Origin: Lichenostomus cassidix
Lineage: Eukaryota > Chordata > Aves > Passeriformes > Meliphagidae
DNA: 64,000 nt
Reading direction: 5' to 3'
Assembly (NCBI GenBank): GCA_008360975.2
Contig: CM039211.1
Span: 69,585,965-69,649,964 of the forward strand
The translations under genes and the position numbers were made by a program. Below, one piece after another: positions 48,113 to 61,006 of this stretch (positions are counted from its first letter, which is position 1; each line of letters starts with the position of its first letter). Under the pieces are notes generated by a model. That model was not told the DNA's origin. It saw only the letters and a list, made by a program, of their open reading frames with translations, and searched no databases.

Positions 48113-48874
48113 TCCCACTGCAATGGTGGGACTGATGGGTGTACAGAAGGATCTGAGATAAAAACTCAGAACTGAGTATATTCAGAGATCAGGGCACATA
48201 TCCACTGGAAGCAGTCAGATCTGTTACAGGTTCACAGTCCATTACTTGTCCCTGACATCTTGAGATTCATAGCCATAAAGAATAATTCACCAAAAATAAA
48301 TTTGAGGACTGCTGTGGTGGTATTTATGGGTGTACACACTTCCTGACCTCAATGGCCATATGCCATGAAGTACCCAATACCCATTATACATATATTCAGG
48401 AGAGAAATGAAAGGATATTCAAATGTGATTTCCCAGTACTCCAGTTTTCCTACTGAGCTCTGCAAATGCTTGCTAGGTGCCCACTAGTCTGAGAGGATGT
48501 AGTAATATCCTGATCCTCTTCAGAACAGCTGCCTATGAAGAGTCACACTTGTTGGGTTTCCATTTGGAGAAGAATAGGAGGCAATTTCTGGAAACATGAG
48601 AGGCAAATCTACTCCCTCTCCCTTCCCTTTTTTTCCATCTTAGTGCCTCAGGTTAGTAAAAAAACTATAGTCCTGAATGTTACAGGGAGATAAAGAACTG
48701 TAATACCAGTGATTGCATGTAATTTGTAATATTGAAATACTTCGTTCTGGAACTAAACACTGCCAAAGGAAAGCACTTCTCTTCTTCCCTCTTCCTCCTG
48801 CCTGCAAAATACAGATGTTATGTATCTGTGCTTATGTACTTATTTGTCTACATATACAAATTATCTATGGGCAC

Positions 48875-48900
48875 AATATATATATTACATATATATAATA
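48875..48900. repeat. AT dinucleotide patch
   Basis: ATATATATATTACATATATATAA forms a short imperfect (AT)n array. Confidence 0.9.
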
Positions 48901-49954
48901 CATCTATATTGCCTGCAGCAAAGTTTCAAGAATAAAAACTTCTTGAGCTCAAGTTTTCGTATGCCACCAAACAAAATCCTAAATTAATTTATTAAATAAA
49001 TTAATTAAATAATACAATTAAATTATTGCTTATTTGTTTGCTCAAAGGTAGTTTGTTTTTGTTACAGTTTTGTTTGGAATTTTACTTTGAGAATTTTATT
49101 CCTGGGCTTCCTTCTTGGGGTTATAATTACAAGAAACTATAAATAAAAAATATCCTGTGAAATATATGAAATAAAAATCTGGGAGAAAAAAGAATAATAA
49201 TAAAAAGAGAAGAGACTCTGAGCTTGAAGAATTAGGCACCCTTTGAAACTTCTTCTGGAACAATGAACTACTTTGGGGTCGTAAGAATGCCTCTAACCAC
49301 CTGTCCATGTCAGGAAAATAGCAGCCTTCTTTTCCTTTGCCCCTTATTTTTATTGCCTGCAGACGAGGTCACACATGTGTGTTGAAGCTCAAGAGACACC
49401 TTTGACACGAGAGGGACTCAGCTCTGGTGTGGAGTGCTGTGGCCAATAACAGCAGACACAATCTCTTGTAGAGTCACAAACCAGCCCCATGACAATCTTT
49501 TAACTGATTTGGAGAACTCAGAGCCTTTTGAAAACTCAAATGTGGATAATTCCACTTCTAAAGTCAAATCCTTGTAGTCTTGAGGTCCTGCATTTGCAGT
49601 CCCTGACTAGGTCAAATAAAAGTTACAGGTTTTAGTCAATCAAATCTTGAATGTATTATGAGCCTGTTATTTGAGACAACTTTCCTTTATATAAGAATAC
49701 TTGGCTCTAAGAGGGCTCCTCTCATATGCAGACACCATGATTAATCAGAAACAGGACCACCAAAGTTTCCCAGTGAGATCTTCAAGCCATTCCTGTGGGA
49801 TTTGAATTCCAGCTCCTTCACAGTGCACCACGAAGCTCATTTGTCCCCTCAGGAATAATGATGAAGGCTGTTAGAACTGACACTTTTTGCTGTAGGAAGT
49901 GGAGTTTTGATCTGTAAATTTTGTTAGTTGAAGGGAAGTATTTCATATTTAATT

Positions 49955-50220
49955 AAGGTATGAGTTTTTTGGGTTTAGATTTGGTTTTGTTGGGGTTTTT
50001 TGTTAGTTTATTTTTGTTGGTTGGTATTTTATTGTTGACTTGGTTTCTTGTGGCTTTTCTGTTTATTTTTTCTTTTCAGGTTTTTTGTGTTGTTTGTTGT
50101 TGTTGCTGTCTGGTTTTTTGTTTTATTTTGGTTTTGTTTGAATTTTTTTTTTTTGTTGGTTTGTTTTTTTTTTGTTTTTTTTGGTTTTTTTGGGTTTTTT
50201 TTTGGTTTTTTTTTTGGTCC
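49955..50220. repeat. T/G-biased low-complexity tract
   Basis: The plus strand is nearly all T and G for about 260 bp, with GGTTTT, TTGTTG and long T runs joined by GG/GGG. Open frames of 68-87 codons on plus (F/V/L-rich) and 73 on minus (K/N/P-rich) exist only because such DNA lacks stop codons. It mirrors the A/C tract near 15.9 kb in opposite orientation. Confidence 0.95.
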
Positions 50221-50299
50221 TAGAAGGTGCCTTGTGGTTAATATAGGCAATTAACAGTTGAATTAGGAGAAACAAAAATAATCAACTTTTCTCAGCTGC

Positions 50300-50480
50300 A
50301 CTGTGAAGGCAAGAAAAAAATTTAACCCATCAACGTTGTTGCACTGTGCCCATTAACTATTATTTTAATGTTGTCTCTCTCACTTATCAGTCCTGCTAAT
50401 TGTAAAGCATTTTGGTAGAGTGCCATTAGTGTGCTCAGTGCTGTAATCAAGCAATCAAGCCTGAGCTGGGGAGGGATGTG
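50300..50480. promoter_or_regulatory. Candidate conserved noncoding element
   Basis: The segment right after the T/G tract is repeat-free and contains CCATTAACTATTATTTTAAT, GCTAATTGTAAAGCATTTTG, GAGTGCCATTAGTGTGCTCA and TGTAATCAAGCAATCAAGCC. The TAAT motifs and the TGATTGATTA-like sites on the reverse strand suggest an enhancer-like element. Inference only. Confidence 0.33.
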
Positions 50481-52189
50481 CTCAAGTTGGAAAAATTAGT
50501 GAGAAAGAGAATGGGAATTTGGAGCCACCTATTCCCCCATTCTAAATCTTCAGGCAGAACTTCCTCAAGGAACCATTGCAGGTGGCCTCATTAAGATCTC
50601 AAGTCAGCAAAGCACTTAAGCATGTGATAGAGTCAAAATGATTTAATAACTCAGTTGAAGGTAAGTGCCAACTCAGGGTCTAAATCAAGAAGGATATACT
50701 TTATGGTCTGTTTCTTTGGAATATTGTCTTTTGTGAACTGAAGGAGGGGAAGAGTTCAGGCTTTCCCTAAAGTCAATTGTGCTAAGCATATTATCCCAAG
50801 TCCTACCTTCCAGCAAAACTACCAATAAAAGTAACTGAGATGCTTTTTTAAGCTACCAGAACTGTGCAAAAATGATCACTTGCTTTGTTTTCATGTCAAA
50901 ATGCAAATATTATGTTTTAAAATATAAAAATAATTTTCCCTTTCTTTAAAGATATATCAGTTGCACTTCACTGCATAAAGAGATATTTTTACACCCCTAA
51001 TTTTCTTTTCTTCAGCTGATACTTTACAATTACTCCTAGTTGCATTCACCTTCCTGTACCACAGTTTCCCCATTATTTAAATGGAGGAGACTCTTGTCAT
51101 TGTTCCTTGCAATATAGTCACAGTTCAACAGAGCTGCATGTTATAGAAGAGGCAACATGACTGATATTAAATAAATAAAGAAGAATAAAGATAAATAAAT
51201 AAATTAAACAGAAAAGCAATTCGGAATAGATTGATGGGGGGGGGAAGGCCCTTAATTTAAATCTTAGTAAACTAGGTGTTATTTATAAATTTTTCCTTAG
51301 GCAATTTAATCACTTCTCAATAACAAAACTGATTATTTAGTCACAAACATTTCTGCTCACAGTAGTCACTTTTATTAGTAAGATCCAGTCTGATCTGATT
51401 AGAAAACAAACTTCAGGAATATCTCCTATTAGCTTCCATTCATCTCAGCAGCGATTTAAAGTACAGCTGATGGCTGATTAAAAAAAAAAAAAAAGACATG
51501 AAAACACCCACAAAAGAATATTCTACAAGCACTGCCACTAATATATCAGCCATTTATTTTTCCCCCTTACTTCTGGTTACTTAAAAGGTAAAGATTCGTA
51601 GATGACAAAGCTGTCAATATTGCATTAATACAAAAATAAACACAATGAGCAGTCACCTGGAAAGGAAATTTGCATTATGAAGGAGGCATGTATATTTTGC
51701 ATCAAGCTCTAAATGAAAATCCTACATAAGGCAGGCTTATCATGGAAATGCTGACCAATATATTTGAAAGCCGGTATCTTTTTCCCTTGCTTGCAAAAAA
51801 TACTGTTTAAAACCAAGATAACAGCCAGGGAAACAAAACCAAGGGTTTGTAGCAGGTGGAGTACCAAAAACACGGTACTCACTAATGACAGCATCGCTTC
51901 ACCCTTTCGAGCATGTGCATTTTTGCCTGCAATCTTTATTTTCTCAGCTGGTTTCAGATGCAGGTGACTCCTGAGCATGGTGAAGTTGTGTTAGCAGGTG
52001 GGCATCTTGTATCCTGACAGAGTGGAGTAAGGAGAAGCAGACTTTATGGAGCTGAGAGTGAAAAAAGAAAATCGGGGAAGTGGGGAAAATAGAGAAATGA
52101 AGGCATCACAACTTTCTCAATATTTCATGAGAAAAGGAGAAGCAGAATCTGTAGCCTCTCACTGAAGGATTTTCTCTTTGTATCTGTGC

Positions 52190-52680
52190 TCCTACGAAAG
52201 CACAAGTCACTGAGCCACATCCACACCCGTTAATTAAATGTCTAACTTTTCTCTCAGATTCAGCAGTTTGCATGAAAGGCGCAGGAGAGCATCGCCAGCT
52301 CCTCCCGATGAAAACACTCGCAGCCAGGATCTGCAGTAAAGATCCAGCAAGAAGAAGCAGAGCTCTCCTCTTCTCCCAGACACAAAGCCCATCACTTTCA
52401 GCTCTTTGGGGTACAATGCTGCCTCTTGACCAACCGCTTGTAGCTGCTTTCATCCTCGCTCTGGTACCCAATTAGCACCTTGTTAGCCACATGCCTGCAG
52501 TGCCTTCACCCGAGGTCACCAAACCTCGTGGGCCTGATTCTCCAGCCTGTGCTCCACACCCAATCGGAGATCACTCCATTAAATCAACCGCTTTAGAGAA
52601 GCCTAAATAAAAGGGGAACAAGGGGATCTGCAACATTAACCCTTTTCCTCTCTGTTTTTCCCTCATATACACCCTTCGGC
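52190..52680. promoter_or_regulatory. CpG-enriched segment
   Basis: I count 13 CpG dinucleotides between 52195 and 52678, against very few per 500 bp in surrounding unique DNA, and GC content is visibly higher. It does not match CR1 or the LTRs seen elsewhere. It may be an unmethylated regulatory element, a short promoter, or an unrecognised exon or old repeat. Overlapping frames (121 codons minus, 67 plus) have no known domain. Confidence 0.4.
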
Positions 52681-54238
52681 CATCTGTCACCACTGAGAAA
52701 GTAATTAGCTAACAGGAACATTTCTTCTAATCAGGGCTGGGCAACAGCAAAAGCAAGAACAAATGCAACTCTGAGGCTATTGTAGTGTTTCTCCAAATCC
52801 TTCTGGAGCTGTTACATCTCAGGAAGAGTAGTCAGGAAACTTGACTGATGTAGTAACAGAATCAGCAGTATGCTAAAAGTTGTGCATCTAAATAAGTCAT
52901 TCATGATGGCTGCTTTGTGTTTTGGCCTCATCAAAATTCAGGCCTATTACAGCATGGGGAGAAAAGCTCTGGGAAGTGAAATGAGAGCTGGGAGAGACAA
53001 ATGTAAATAGAAAATGTGTTTCTGAATTGTGCTACAGGGACTAGTATGAATATAAGCTACTGGTAAATGATGGTGTTTCACTCAAAGAAGGATATTGTCC
53101 AGTGGTGCTAATATAAAGAAATAAAGTTTCAAAGAATTATCACAGCATAATATTGACTCAAAAGCACTGTCTCCGAGACTGAAGCTAAAAGAAATCTCCT
53201 CAAGAGAGGTGTATATGTGGCTATGAAAAGATAACAATACCACCTACATTTCGGGACCAATATTGCACTAACTTTTCATCTCAGTAAATTCACTCTTTGA
53301 TGCAGTAAAGCCTCATACTTGGCTAAGGACCAGGAGGAATATAATGTGTTCCAGAATTTCTGGCACAGAGATGAGTTGAATTCAAGAAGAACAGATAGTG
53401 CAAATAATGTATAAACTCATGAGCATAAACTTTTTTGACGTACAGGAAGTTGTTTTAATCCTTACATATGCATTATTTTCACACTTACAAGCAAAAGATG
53501 ATGCTGAAAAATACAGTGGAAAAGAGCATTTATGAAGTATATTAGTCCTTAGGATAAGAGAGAATACTCAAGCTCTCACAAAGCAGGCCATTCTTGTAGT
53601 GTTTCTATTTCTGCATGCAGATCCCAACAAAGTTTACAGCTTTTGGATGAGCAATGTCATTCTGTAATTATCCACTCAAGCCTTCTGAGGGATCCTTCTG
53701 AGAAACACAAGCTCTGGTGATCTGTCAAGAATGCTCCTGCTTAGCAATCACTGCTTTGGATTTAACACCTATAGACTCACATCTTGGCCATGTCTGCTTC
53801 CCTGAGGCCACTTTGTGAATGCCACACCACACTTTGTATGGAGCTGGAGAACATCCCTGAGGTTTCTCATTTCTGCAGTTCAGTGGAGTTGTAAACATCC
53901 TTCCATCTGGGCAAGTAAAAGAGAAACTGAGGTAGCATTATTTGACAGCAGTTCAAGGTTGTCTGTTTCACTGTCAGGATGTACTGAAATAGTAGAACTG
54001 GTATTAGCACCTACACATCACTGTGGTGCCAATTAATTAGAAAGGAATCAAAAGAGTAAAGCATTCTGCTTAACTCTGCAGACCAGATGAGCAATTAATG
54101 AGTGCCAGTAGAAGTACCAATGGTGTAATTGCTTTGGAGGCAGAGGGATTTTTGAGGTAAGTAAGACATACAAAGACATAGGACTAAAGGGAGAAAGAAA
54201 CAGGGCTAGACCAGGCTGAAAAGTCATTTGTTTAGCTG

Positions 54239-54272
54239 TGTATATATATACATATATGTATATATATATAAA
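54239..54272. repeat. (TA)n microsatellite, palindromic
   Basis: TGTATATATATACATATATG followed by TATATATATATA is a compound AT/AC-rich dinucleotide array able to fold on itself. Confidence 0.95.
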
Positions 54273-55772
54273 CTACTAACATTGTGGTTCTGTAATTTGA
54301 GTTGTTAGCACATTCCTTGGACTGTTGGAGCAATACATCTGATTTTATAGATAAACTAGATGACTGCAGCCTGCAAACATTCTGTGTCTGTTCTCTGCTT
54401 CACTATGGAATTTTTTGTATGGTCACATGCAAGTCAGTCGGACTGAGCTTGTCCAAAAAGCAAAGGTTAGATCCAGCCTTAAAGCTAGGAACCCATGTAA
54501 TGTCATGCAATTTTTGCCAGAGGATGGGTCTAATAAAAAACACAGGTTCTATTACATATAGTCCACCACGATTATTTTCCTTTTTTTAAAAAATTATTTT
54601 TTTGCTTTTATTTAGTCCAGGTTTACCAAAACTGGAAGGCTGAGGCAGGAATAATAAGACAGCCTCTCTCACAGACTTCTGCTGCCAGTATTGCTCTGTC
54701 TGATGCTAGTTTTTTTCTCATTATACCCAGTGTATCTGAAACTGATCTCCACTACATGTAACTAACCTATGGCAGCAAGCAGAGGAAATACCACTTTCAG
54801 GGAGCTAGAGCAAATTCCTTTTAAAATATAAGCTGATGTTATTAAGCTAGTTGTTGATGCAGTAGGAGTACTGAGGCTTGCTTATTTAGACCGTTGACTG
54901 TGGTCAAATTAAGCATGCCTGAAATTCGAATAGAACCACAACTTAAATAAAAGATGACAAACAATTATATCCTACGTTTACTTTTGTGCTAAGGAGAACT
55001 GTGACATTTCATTCTGAGTGGCTTCTTAGGCAATGTAAGAATGTGAAAAATTCTATTTGTCTTTTGCTTGAAGTTAAGGGTGTGTGAAGTTGAGGCTTTC
55101 TCTCAGAAGCTTCCTGTGATGTGGTAATGCAAGGAAAAGTCTTTGCTACTGTGACCAACTCACCCATCTGTTATGTCGTTGCTTGCTGGATGCACAGAGA
55201 TTTTCAAACACTTCCCTGAGGGCTAGGCTAATGCTAAAGCTCTCCTGTACCACGTGTCCAGACAACTTCCATGTCACTAATTTAATAAATAAATAAATAA
55301 AGTGAGAGGGAAAAGGAAAAAAAATGAAAGAGGTGGCATAAAAGAAAACCTCAATTTTATCTGCTTTTATTTGGTGGGAGGAAAAAAAACATATTGTTCT
55401 CATAAAAAGGGTATACTACTTTCATCCAGGCTCATGTAGTCAGTGATTCCATGTCACTTTAATTCAGAAATTCCTTCAGTTTTACATCTTTTCCTTTTAG
55501 ATGTTGGAGGTCGTTTTCTAAGTAGTTCTACAGTCATCGTTCTTAGTAGCAATTATGTATCTCTAATAAACCCTGGTATTTTAACTGATGATTTTCACTT
55601 AAGGTTTACCTTACAGATAGCTCTGACAATAACTAAAATAGCTAATGGGTTTCTCTTTTGATATATTTCTTGATGTGAATGATACAGTTGATAATAACAC
55701 ATCAACACCTCACTTTAAGATATGTTATGGTATGATGACTATAACAAAATTGCAAAATTTTCCCCTGTGTTT

Positions 55773-55880
55773 CTTGTTTGTATTTTTTTGGTTGGGTTTT
55801 TTTGGGGGGTTTGGTTTTGGGATTTTTGTTTGTTTGGGTTTTTTTGGTTGTTGTTGTTTTGGTTTTTTTTATTTTTTTAG
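55773..55880. repeat. T/G-biased low-complexity tract
   Basis: The plus strand is nearly all T and G over about 105 bp, including GGG at 55794, G6 at 55804-55809, GGG at 55819 and GGG at 55836. The matching open frames (83 codons plus, 74 minus) are artefacts. Confidence 0.95.
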
Positions 55881-56154
55881 TAGAGCATTTCAGTAGAAAA
55901 ATTAAAGACTGTCTGTAAGCCATCATATGATAGTATCATTTGATATCAGAAAATACAACTCAAGGTACAGCTCAGAAGTCAGATGTGGTTTACTATACAG
56001 GCACCTGTTAACTGACAATGAGAGCTGACATTACTGTAATGGAAATGCCCAGTGTATATTTATGGAACATTAATTCAGCCTATAATATGGCAGCTGTCAA
56101 AATCTAAGCATGTAGTTTCTATTTCAGACATTTTCCTTTTCTTCCTTGTAATTC

Positions 56155-56156
<2 letters not shown>

Positions 56157-56188
<32 letters not shown>
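56157..56188. repeat. Poly-T run (32 T)
   Basis: This is the longest homopolymer in the window. No retroposed sequence is recognisable on the minus strand next to it. Confidence 0.95.
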
Positions 56189-56189
<1 letters not shown>

Positions 56190-58019
56190 TGTCAGAGACT
56201 TAAAAAGATACTAGTTAAATGTCCCATTTGAACTATTTTCTTTGTCTTTACATTCTCTGCCTTAATGAGCCAGGGTGGGCATCTCAGCCTTTTGAGAAGA
56301 ACCTGTTCAAAGCAATGAGCTTCTTCTCTCTGGCGAGAGGAACAGGGCTGAGACAACACCATATACACTGACAAAAGATTCCCGTAAGTGGATGATGCTC
56401 ACAGACTTTCCTCGTCCCCTAGGGACAGATTTGAATAATGCAAGGTTAAGCGGCTTGGCATATTACCTCAGGACAGCTGTTCTAGTCCTGCAGAACAACA
56501 TGAAAAAACCACAGAGGCAGACTGGGACGGGAGGTGTTACCATACAAACAACACTTGCCTCACTGCGGTAACAATGAGCACAAGGAGCAATGCTGGGACA
56601 GATGGATAGTGAGAATTCAGGAGGGAAAAGCATAGATCATGAGCTGGAATTGAGGAAAAGCTAGACAAAAAGCAAAGGTATGCATCACTCATGACATTGA
56701 AACTGATCTTGAGTTCTGCTGACTTATTTATCCTCCTGACTAAAGCTGTGATGAGGGACAGAGGGAGGTGTCAGGAAGACAATGGTCACTCAAGGAATGA
56801 GGCAGTGTTTGAGGGTTTCAGCTGTGCCATGTTTCAGAGGTACAGACAAAAGGCTGAACTCACAACCGAGAAATGAAGCAAGTGGGGAGTGAGGAGCCAG
56901 ACATGAAGACATGAGAAAAGGAACAGTCATGTTAGCCAGGTGGGCTGTCATTGCTGACACACAGGTTATGGTAGTCATCACAGATTGTCAGCCTCACATC
57001 GCTAGATTTAGCCACTCTTAATACCACAGAGGTGCTTATTTATAACATAATGACTTTATTCAGGTAAGTGACAAATCCCTAAGTACACTTTGATGGAGAG
57101 AGGTGTTTCTAAGTCTCAACTGCCTTTTTGAACCCTATTTCCTTTTCTATTCTTAATATTTATAAGAGCTTACCTCTAACCACTATCTCTCTCTTTCACA
57201 AGTTTTATGTAAGTCTTCCTGGGTCATTACATGTCATTTATTATTTTATAAGTTTGTCCTTCTACCCTCCTCACTTTTCCAGGTTGTTTTGAATTTTCGC
57301 AGCTTCCTCTTCACCTTTCTATCTTGAAGGTGCTGTGTGATCTCATAAAGAAAAAACTTGTCGACTTTATGCTTGATCATGTGAAATCTTCATGAATGCT
57401 TATCAATATGACATGTTTCTGTCATTGATCCATCACGTTGCAGCTGCACTTCTGTCTACTTTGCTTCTTACAGATACAGCTACATGTTAAGAAAATCATA
57501 ATACTGGAGGATGTTATTTTTTGAATGAGTCTGTTTCCAGTACTACTTATTCATGTTGAAAAGATGAAAACAAAGGTATAACTGTCAGTCAACATAAGGT
57601 TGCAAAACTACTTTGCCTTAAACGAGTTGAAGTTTTGACTCAAAACCATGTTAATTTCATGGGAGTTTCAAGACTTTTGCAAGGACCCTACCCTATTTCA
57701 GAAAATAATGTCTATATTTTGAAGTTAGTGACACTCATTTTTATCAGATAAGCCTGATGTCCATCATCTGAGTCCACTGAGATTGATTGACTTATTCCAG
57801 TTTAAAAATTGGAAAATGGTAGTGTATGCTCTCCATCAAAAAATCTCATGGCATAAAAACATTCAGAAGCCATCAGCTTATGTGATGTGAAAAGTAATTA
57901 AATGCAACAACAGCATGACATCAGCAGTAGATAATTTTCAGACTTTAAATGTCATTCCTTTTAAACTCAAGAGTTGTTTGAGGTTTTTGTCTCCATTTCA
58001 CAAGATAGAGTACAAAACA

Positions 58020-58580
58020 TTGTGACATGCTTAATATTTCTTCCGCCAAGCCGTCCATTCTGATTTCATTCTCACCCTTTACAGAGTTGTTGATTTCAGC
58101 CTGCATTTGGCTGCCAAAAATGCGATTGCACACGCAGCACCAAGAACAAAGTGAAAATGAATTATGCATTGGGAAGGAAGTTACATTTGAGTCAAAAAAC
58201 TTAAGACTTCAGCACCTCCAAATTACAATATAATTTATGAGTGAATACATTTAAAGAGATAGCAATGGACTGAGGCAAGAGAGGGTCAGCCATGTCGAGG
58301 CTTAATATAATTTACAGTAGCTTTCAATTATTTATTTTTAAGAAGCCACTGAGCACACTGGATCTTTTCAGTGGTAATGTCAAAATAGGGATATTGGGAA
58401 AAAGACATGAATAATAGTGACAGGTTTTTATGCATGATAATGGTATATGGGGACATTTAAAATATGGATCGCTCACCAGAGCAAAAAGCGCATGTCATTT
58501 ACTCTGAGAATACACGACTGTATGCTTAGTGGCTCTTCTTCTTCACTACAAAAGTTTGCTGAACTTGATTTTTTTTTTCT
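58020..58580. promoter_or_regulatory. Candidate conserved noncoding element(s)
   Basis: The repeat-free sequence includes TTTGGCTGCCAAAAATGCGA, GAATTATGCATTGGGAAGG, TTATGCATGATAATGG and GGATCGCTCACCAGAGC, with isolated CpGs preserved in an AT-rich setting. GGCTGCCAAAAA resembles an NFI-type half-site pair. Inference from texture only. Confidence 0.3.
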
Positions 58581-60345
58581 TTTTTCTTTTCCCTTTTGAT
58601 TTAAAACTTTTTGCTTTGAAACAATGGCTGGTGAGTTCAGATTTACTTCCCACAAAGAAAAAAGAGCCAGGGCTCTTTACAGTGACTCAGGCAGAATGAA
58701 AGAAAGCCTTTTAAAACTTTCAGCTCATGCAGTCAACTATGTTTTGCTTTTTATTTATCTGTTTCATAATATAACATTGAAAGGAAGTGTGTGGCTTTTG
58801 AAACCCTAGAATGAAGCATGGAAGATCTTTTTCAATTCCTTGAAAGATTTCTTTCATAGAAATAAGCAAGTTAATTCAGCACTGGAGTCACAAAATGCTT
58901 TTTCATTCTCAGAATCCCAATTTAATATTTGTATTATAGTACTTTAGTACTATAAACATCAAAATCACTGAAACCTTGATTTTTACCTGCAGATATATGC
59001 AAAATAAGGTGGTCCCATGGCTATTTACTTAGGATTCCAGCCTCTGCCCAGATTCTAGAAACCAGAAAACATACTGAGGTGCCTCCAGCCACCAATCCAG
59101 ACAGAAACAGACCTCCTATAGCTCCTACATCATATCTGTCTGTCTCAGGCAGATCTTAAATGCTGCAAGGTAGCCATGTAGACAATTCTATTTAATCACC
59201 TGAATTCTGGGTAAAGGTGTCCTGTGTGTCTCTATAGAAACCACTCTGCTCAGCATTTTCTGATGGTGCTTTTTGCTTCAGCCTTACCCAGCAGATTCCA
59301 GTGGACAGTAGAGTCTAAAAGATAGACTCTAGAGTAAAAATAAGCTCTTCTTCCTTGGGCTCCCACTGGCATTTTTCCTCCATCCTACCCATACTGTTGC
59401 CTTATTGTTTGGGGGCAACCTATTTGGCCTTGGAAGTGACCCCAGCCCTGGCTGTGTTTTCTCCTCCACAGGTATCACCAGCACATGTGCTAGTTCTGTT
59501 TCCTATTAGGGCTGATCAGAAGTAGATAATCAGCATATTTTACAATAACAAAAGTGAGAGTTAATGAAGTATTTAACACATTGGGACCTGGTATTTAGTG
59601 CTTCCTTCTTTTTAGTTCATTGATTTCTTTACCTATCTTTCACCACGTTCCTCTCCTTTTTCTGCTCTTTCTTACCAAGCTGGAAATGCACTGAAGAATA
59701 TCTGATTGCACAGTGGAGATTCCCTCCTGAGGTGTGAGAGTTCTGGTCTCATAAATTAAACACTTTGAGTATTTAAAGAAAGATTTTTCAAAGGGTGTGC
59801 TACAACCGCTGAACATTTAAGGTGGGGTGTAAACACTTGCAATTCCTTTCTGTGTTGCTGTTTTACAGAAAAAAAAAAAAAGAAGCAACATGTTATGACC
59901 TGCTGTAGGTCTGAATTTAGGGAAAAAATCATACTTTGCTGTCTAAGGCAGAGGAAGGAAATCTTCAGCTGATATTTGCATTACAAAAGATAAGTGAATC
60001 TTTTGGAGTGCTCATGGTTTTCAGTAAATCACTCAGATTTTGGCATCTGAAGATGTATCTCTCCGTATCTCTCCGTAAACATTGCATAAAAACTCTACTT
60101 GCCTTGAAGCTATGGCATCTGGTGACAGCCATAAGAGTCACATTAATCCCACTGCTACCATTATTGCCAATACTAGGAGTAGTCCTTATCTAATTAAATG
60201 TAGACCTCACCCCTGAGCTAGTGATCCTCTGGCTCTCTTAAGAAGCAAAGCAGATAAACAGTTACTTTTAGGGTGCAATACATGTTATTCTTAACTAGAA
60301 ATCTAAAATATGTCCAGTAACAAGACTCTTTTTCTTCCAGTGTGT

Positions 60346-61006
60346 GGCGGTTTGATTTTGGGTTTGGTTGGGTTTTTTTTAATAGATAAAGGCAGTGTTA
60401 AAACCAGCTGAGGACTAAACATAAAAGGCATACACACCTAAAATTACTTGAGGTGGATCATTCTTTATTTCTCTATTTGAATGTAGCTCTTTCTCAGCGG
60501 TGGACTGTACTTATCTTAAATAAAAATATAAAAGTGGGTGTTTTGTCATTAGGAAAGCTTTGACCTGAGTTTTGCACTTTAAGAAAAAGTTGGGCGGAGG
60601 GAATTAGGGGGTTTATTTTTGTTGGTTTGATTTTTTTATTTGTTTGTTTTCCTTGGATTTTTTATTTTTTCCTTTTTTTTTTTTATTTTTTCCTTGTTTT
60701 TTTTTTATTTTCTCCTTGGATTTTTTTATTTTCTTCTATGTTTTTCTTTTTCTTTTTTGTCTTTTTTTTTTTCCTTTTTTCCCCCCTTATTTGTTTTCTT
60801 CTGTAGGGTACTTCTTGAGACAAAGTGACCACTGCCTTTACTGTCCCATCATCTGCCATTCTGGTCGAGACTAGCAAAAACTGGAATTGTTGAGATATTT
60901 GGTGGTTGAATTTTGCAAGCATACATACAAACTCCTCTCATATGCAAGGACAGCATGATTTTTTGAGGGTTTTTTTTTTTGTTTGTTTTTGTTTTGTTTT
61001 GTTTTA
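60346..61006. repeat. Cluster of T-rich and T/G-rich low-complexity tracts
   Basis: A short GGTTT-type patch (60350-60380), a strongly T-rich tract with repeated TTTTATTTTTTCCTT units (60604-60790), and a GTTTT run (60966-61004) are separated by ordinary sequence. Frames reading poly-F/L over 60640-60874 and the K/N-rich minus frame are composition artefacts. Confidence 0.9.

Larger units (their letters stand above)
41519..49954. other. Long unique noncoding DNA
   Basis: This is about 8.4 kb without a recognised exon or interspersed repeat. It contains an 18-A run (42461-42478), a 20-bp tandem duplication (43331-43370), an ATC-type microsatellite (46203-46232), an AT repeat (48875-48900) and two candidate conserved segments (42480-43045 and 47895-48112). 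The longest open frame is 132 codons on the minus strand (45503-45901), with no recognisable domain. Confidence 0.62.
50221..55772. other. Unique noncoding DNA
   Basis: I recognise no exon or interspersed repeat. It includes a candidate conserved segment (50300-50480), (AAAT)-type patches near 51165-51205 and 55285-55300, a G8 run at 51236-51243, a CpG-enriched segment (52190-52680) and a TA microsatellite (54239-54272). Confidence 0.6.
55881..60345. other. Unique noncoding DNA
   Basis: I recognise no exon. A 32-T homopolymer lies at 56157-56188 and shorter T runs near 58570-58578. The stretch 58020-58580 is a candidate conserved segment. A small tandem pair (ATCTCTCCGT twice) lies at 60056-60075. 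Confidence 0.6.

Noticed and set aside
49960..50254. F/V/L-rich frames resembling membrane proteins
   Set aside because: The T/G-biased low-complexity tract encodes runs of hydrophobic residues by composition only.
52106..52475. 121-codon minus and 67-codon plus frames in the CpG-rich segment
   Set aside because: No recognisable domain on either strand. Raised GC lowers stop frequency, so the frames need no gene to explain them.
60640..60922. Poly-phenylalanine frames and the K-rich reverse frame
   Set aside because: T-rich simple sequence; not coding.
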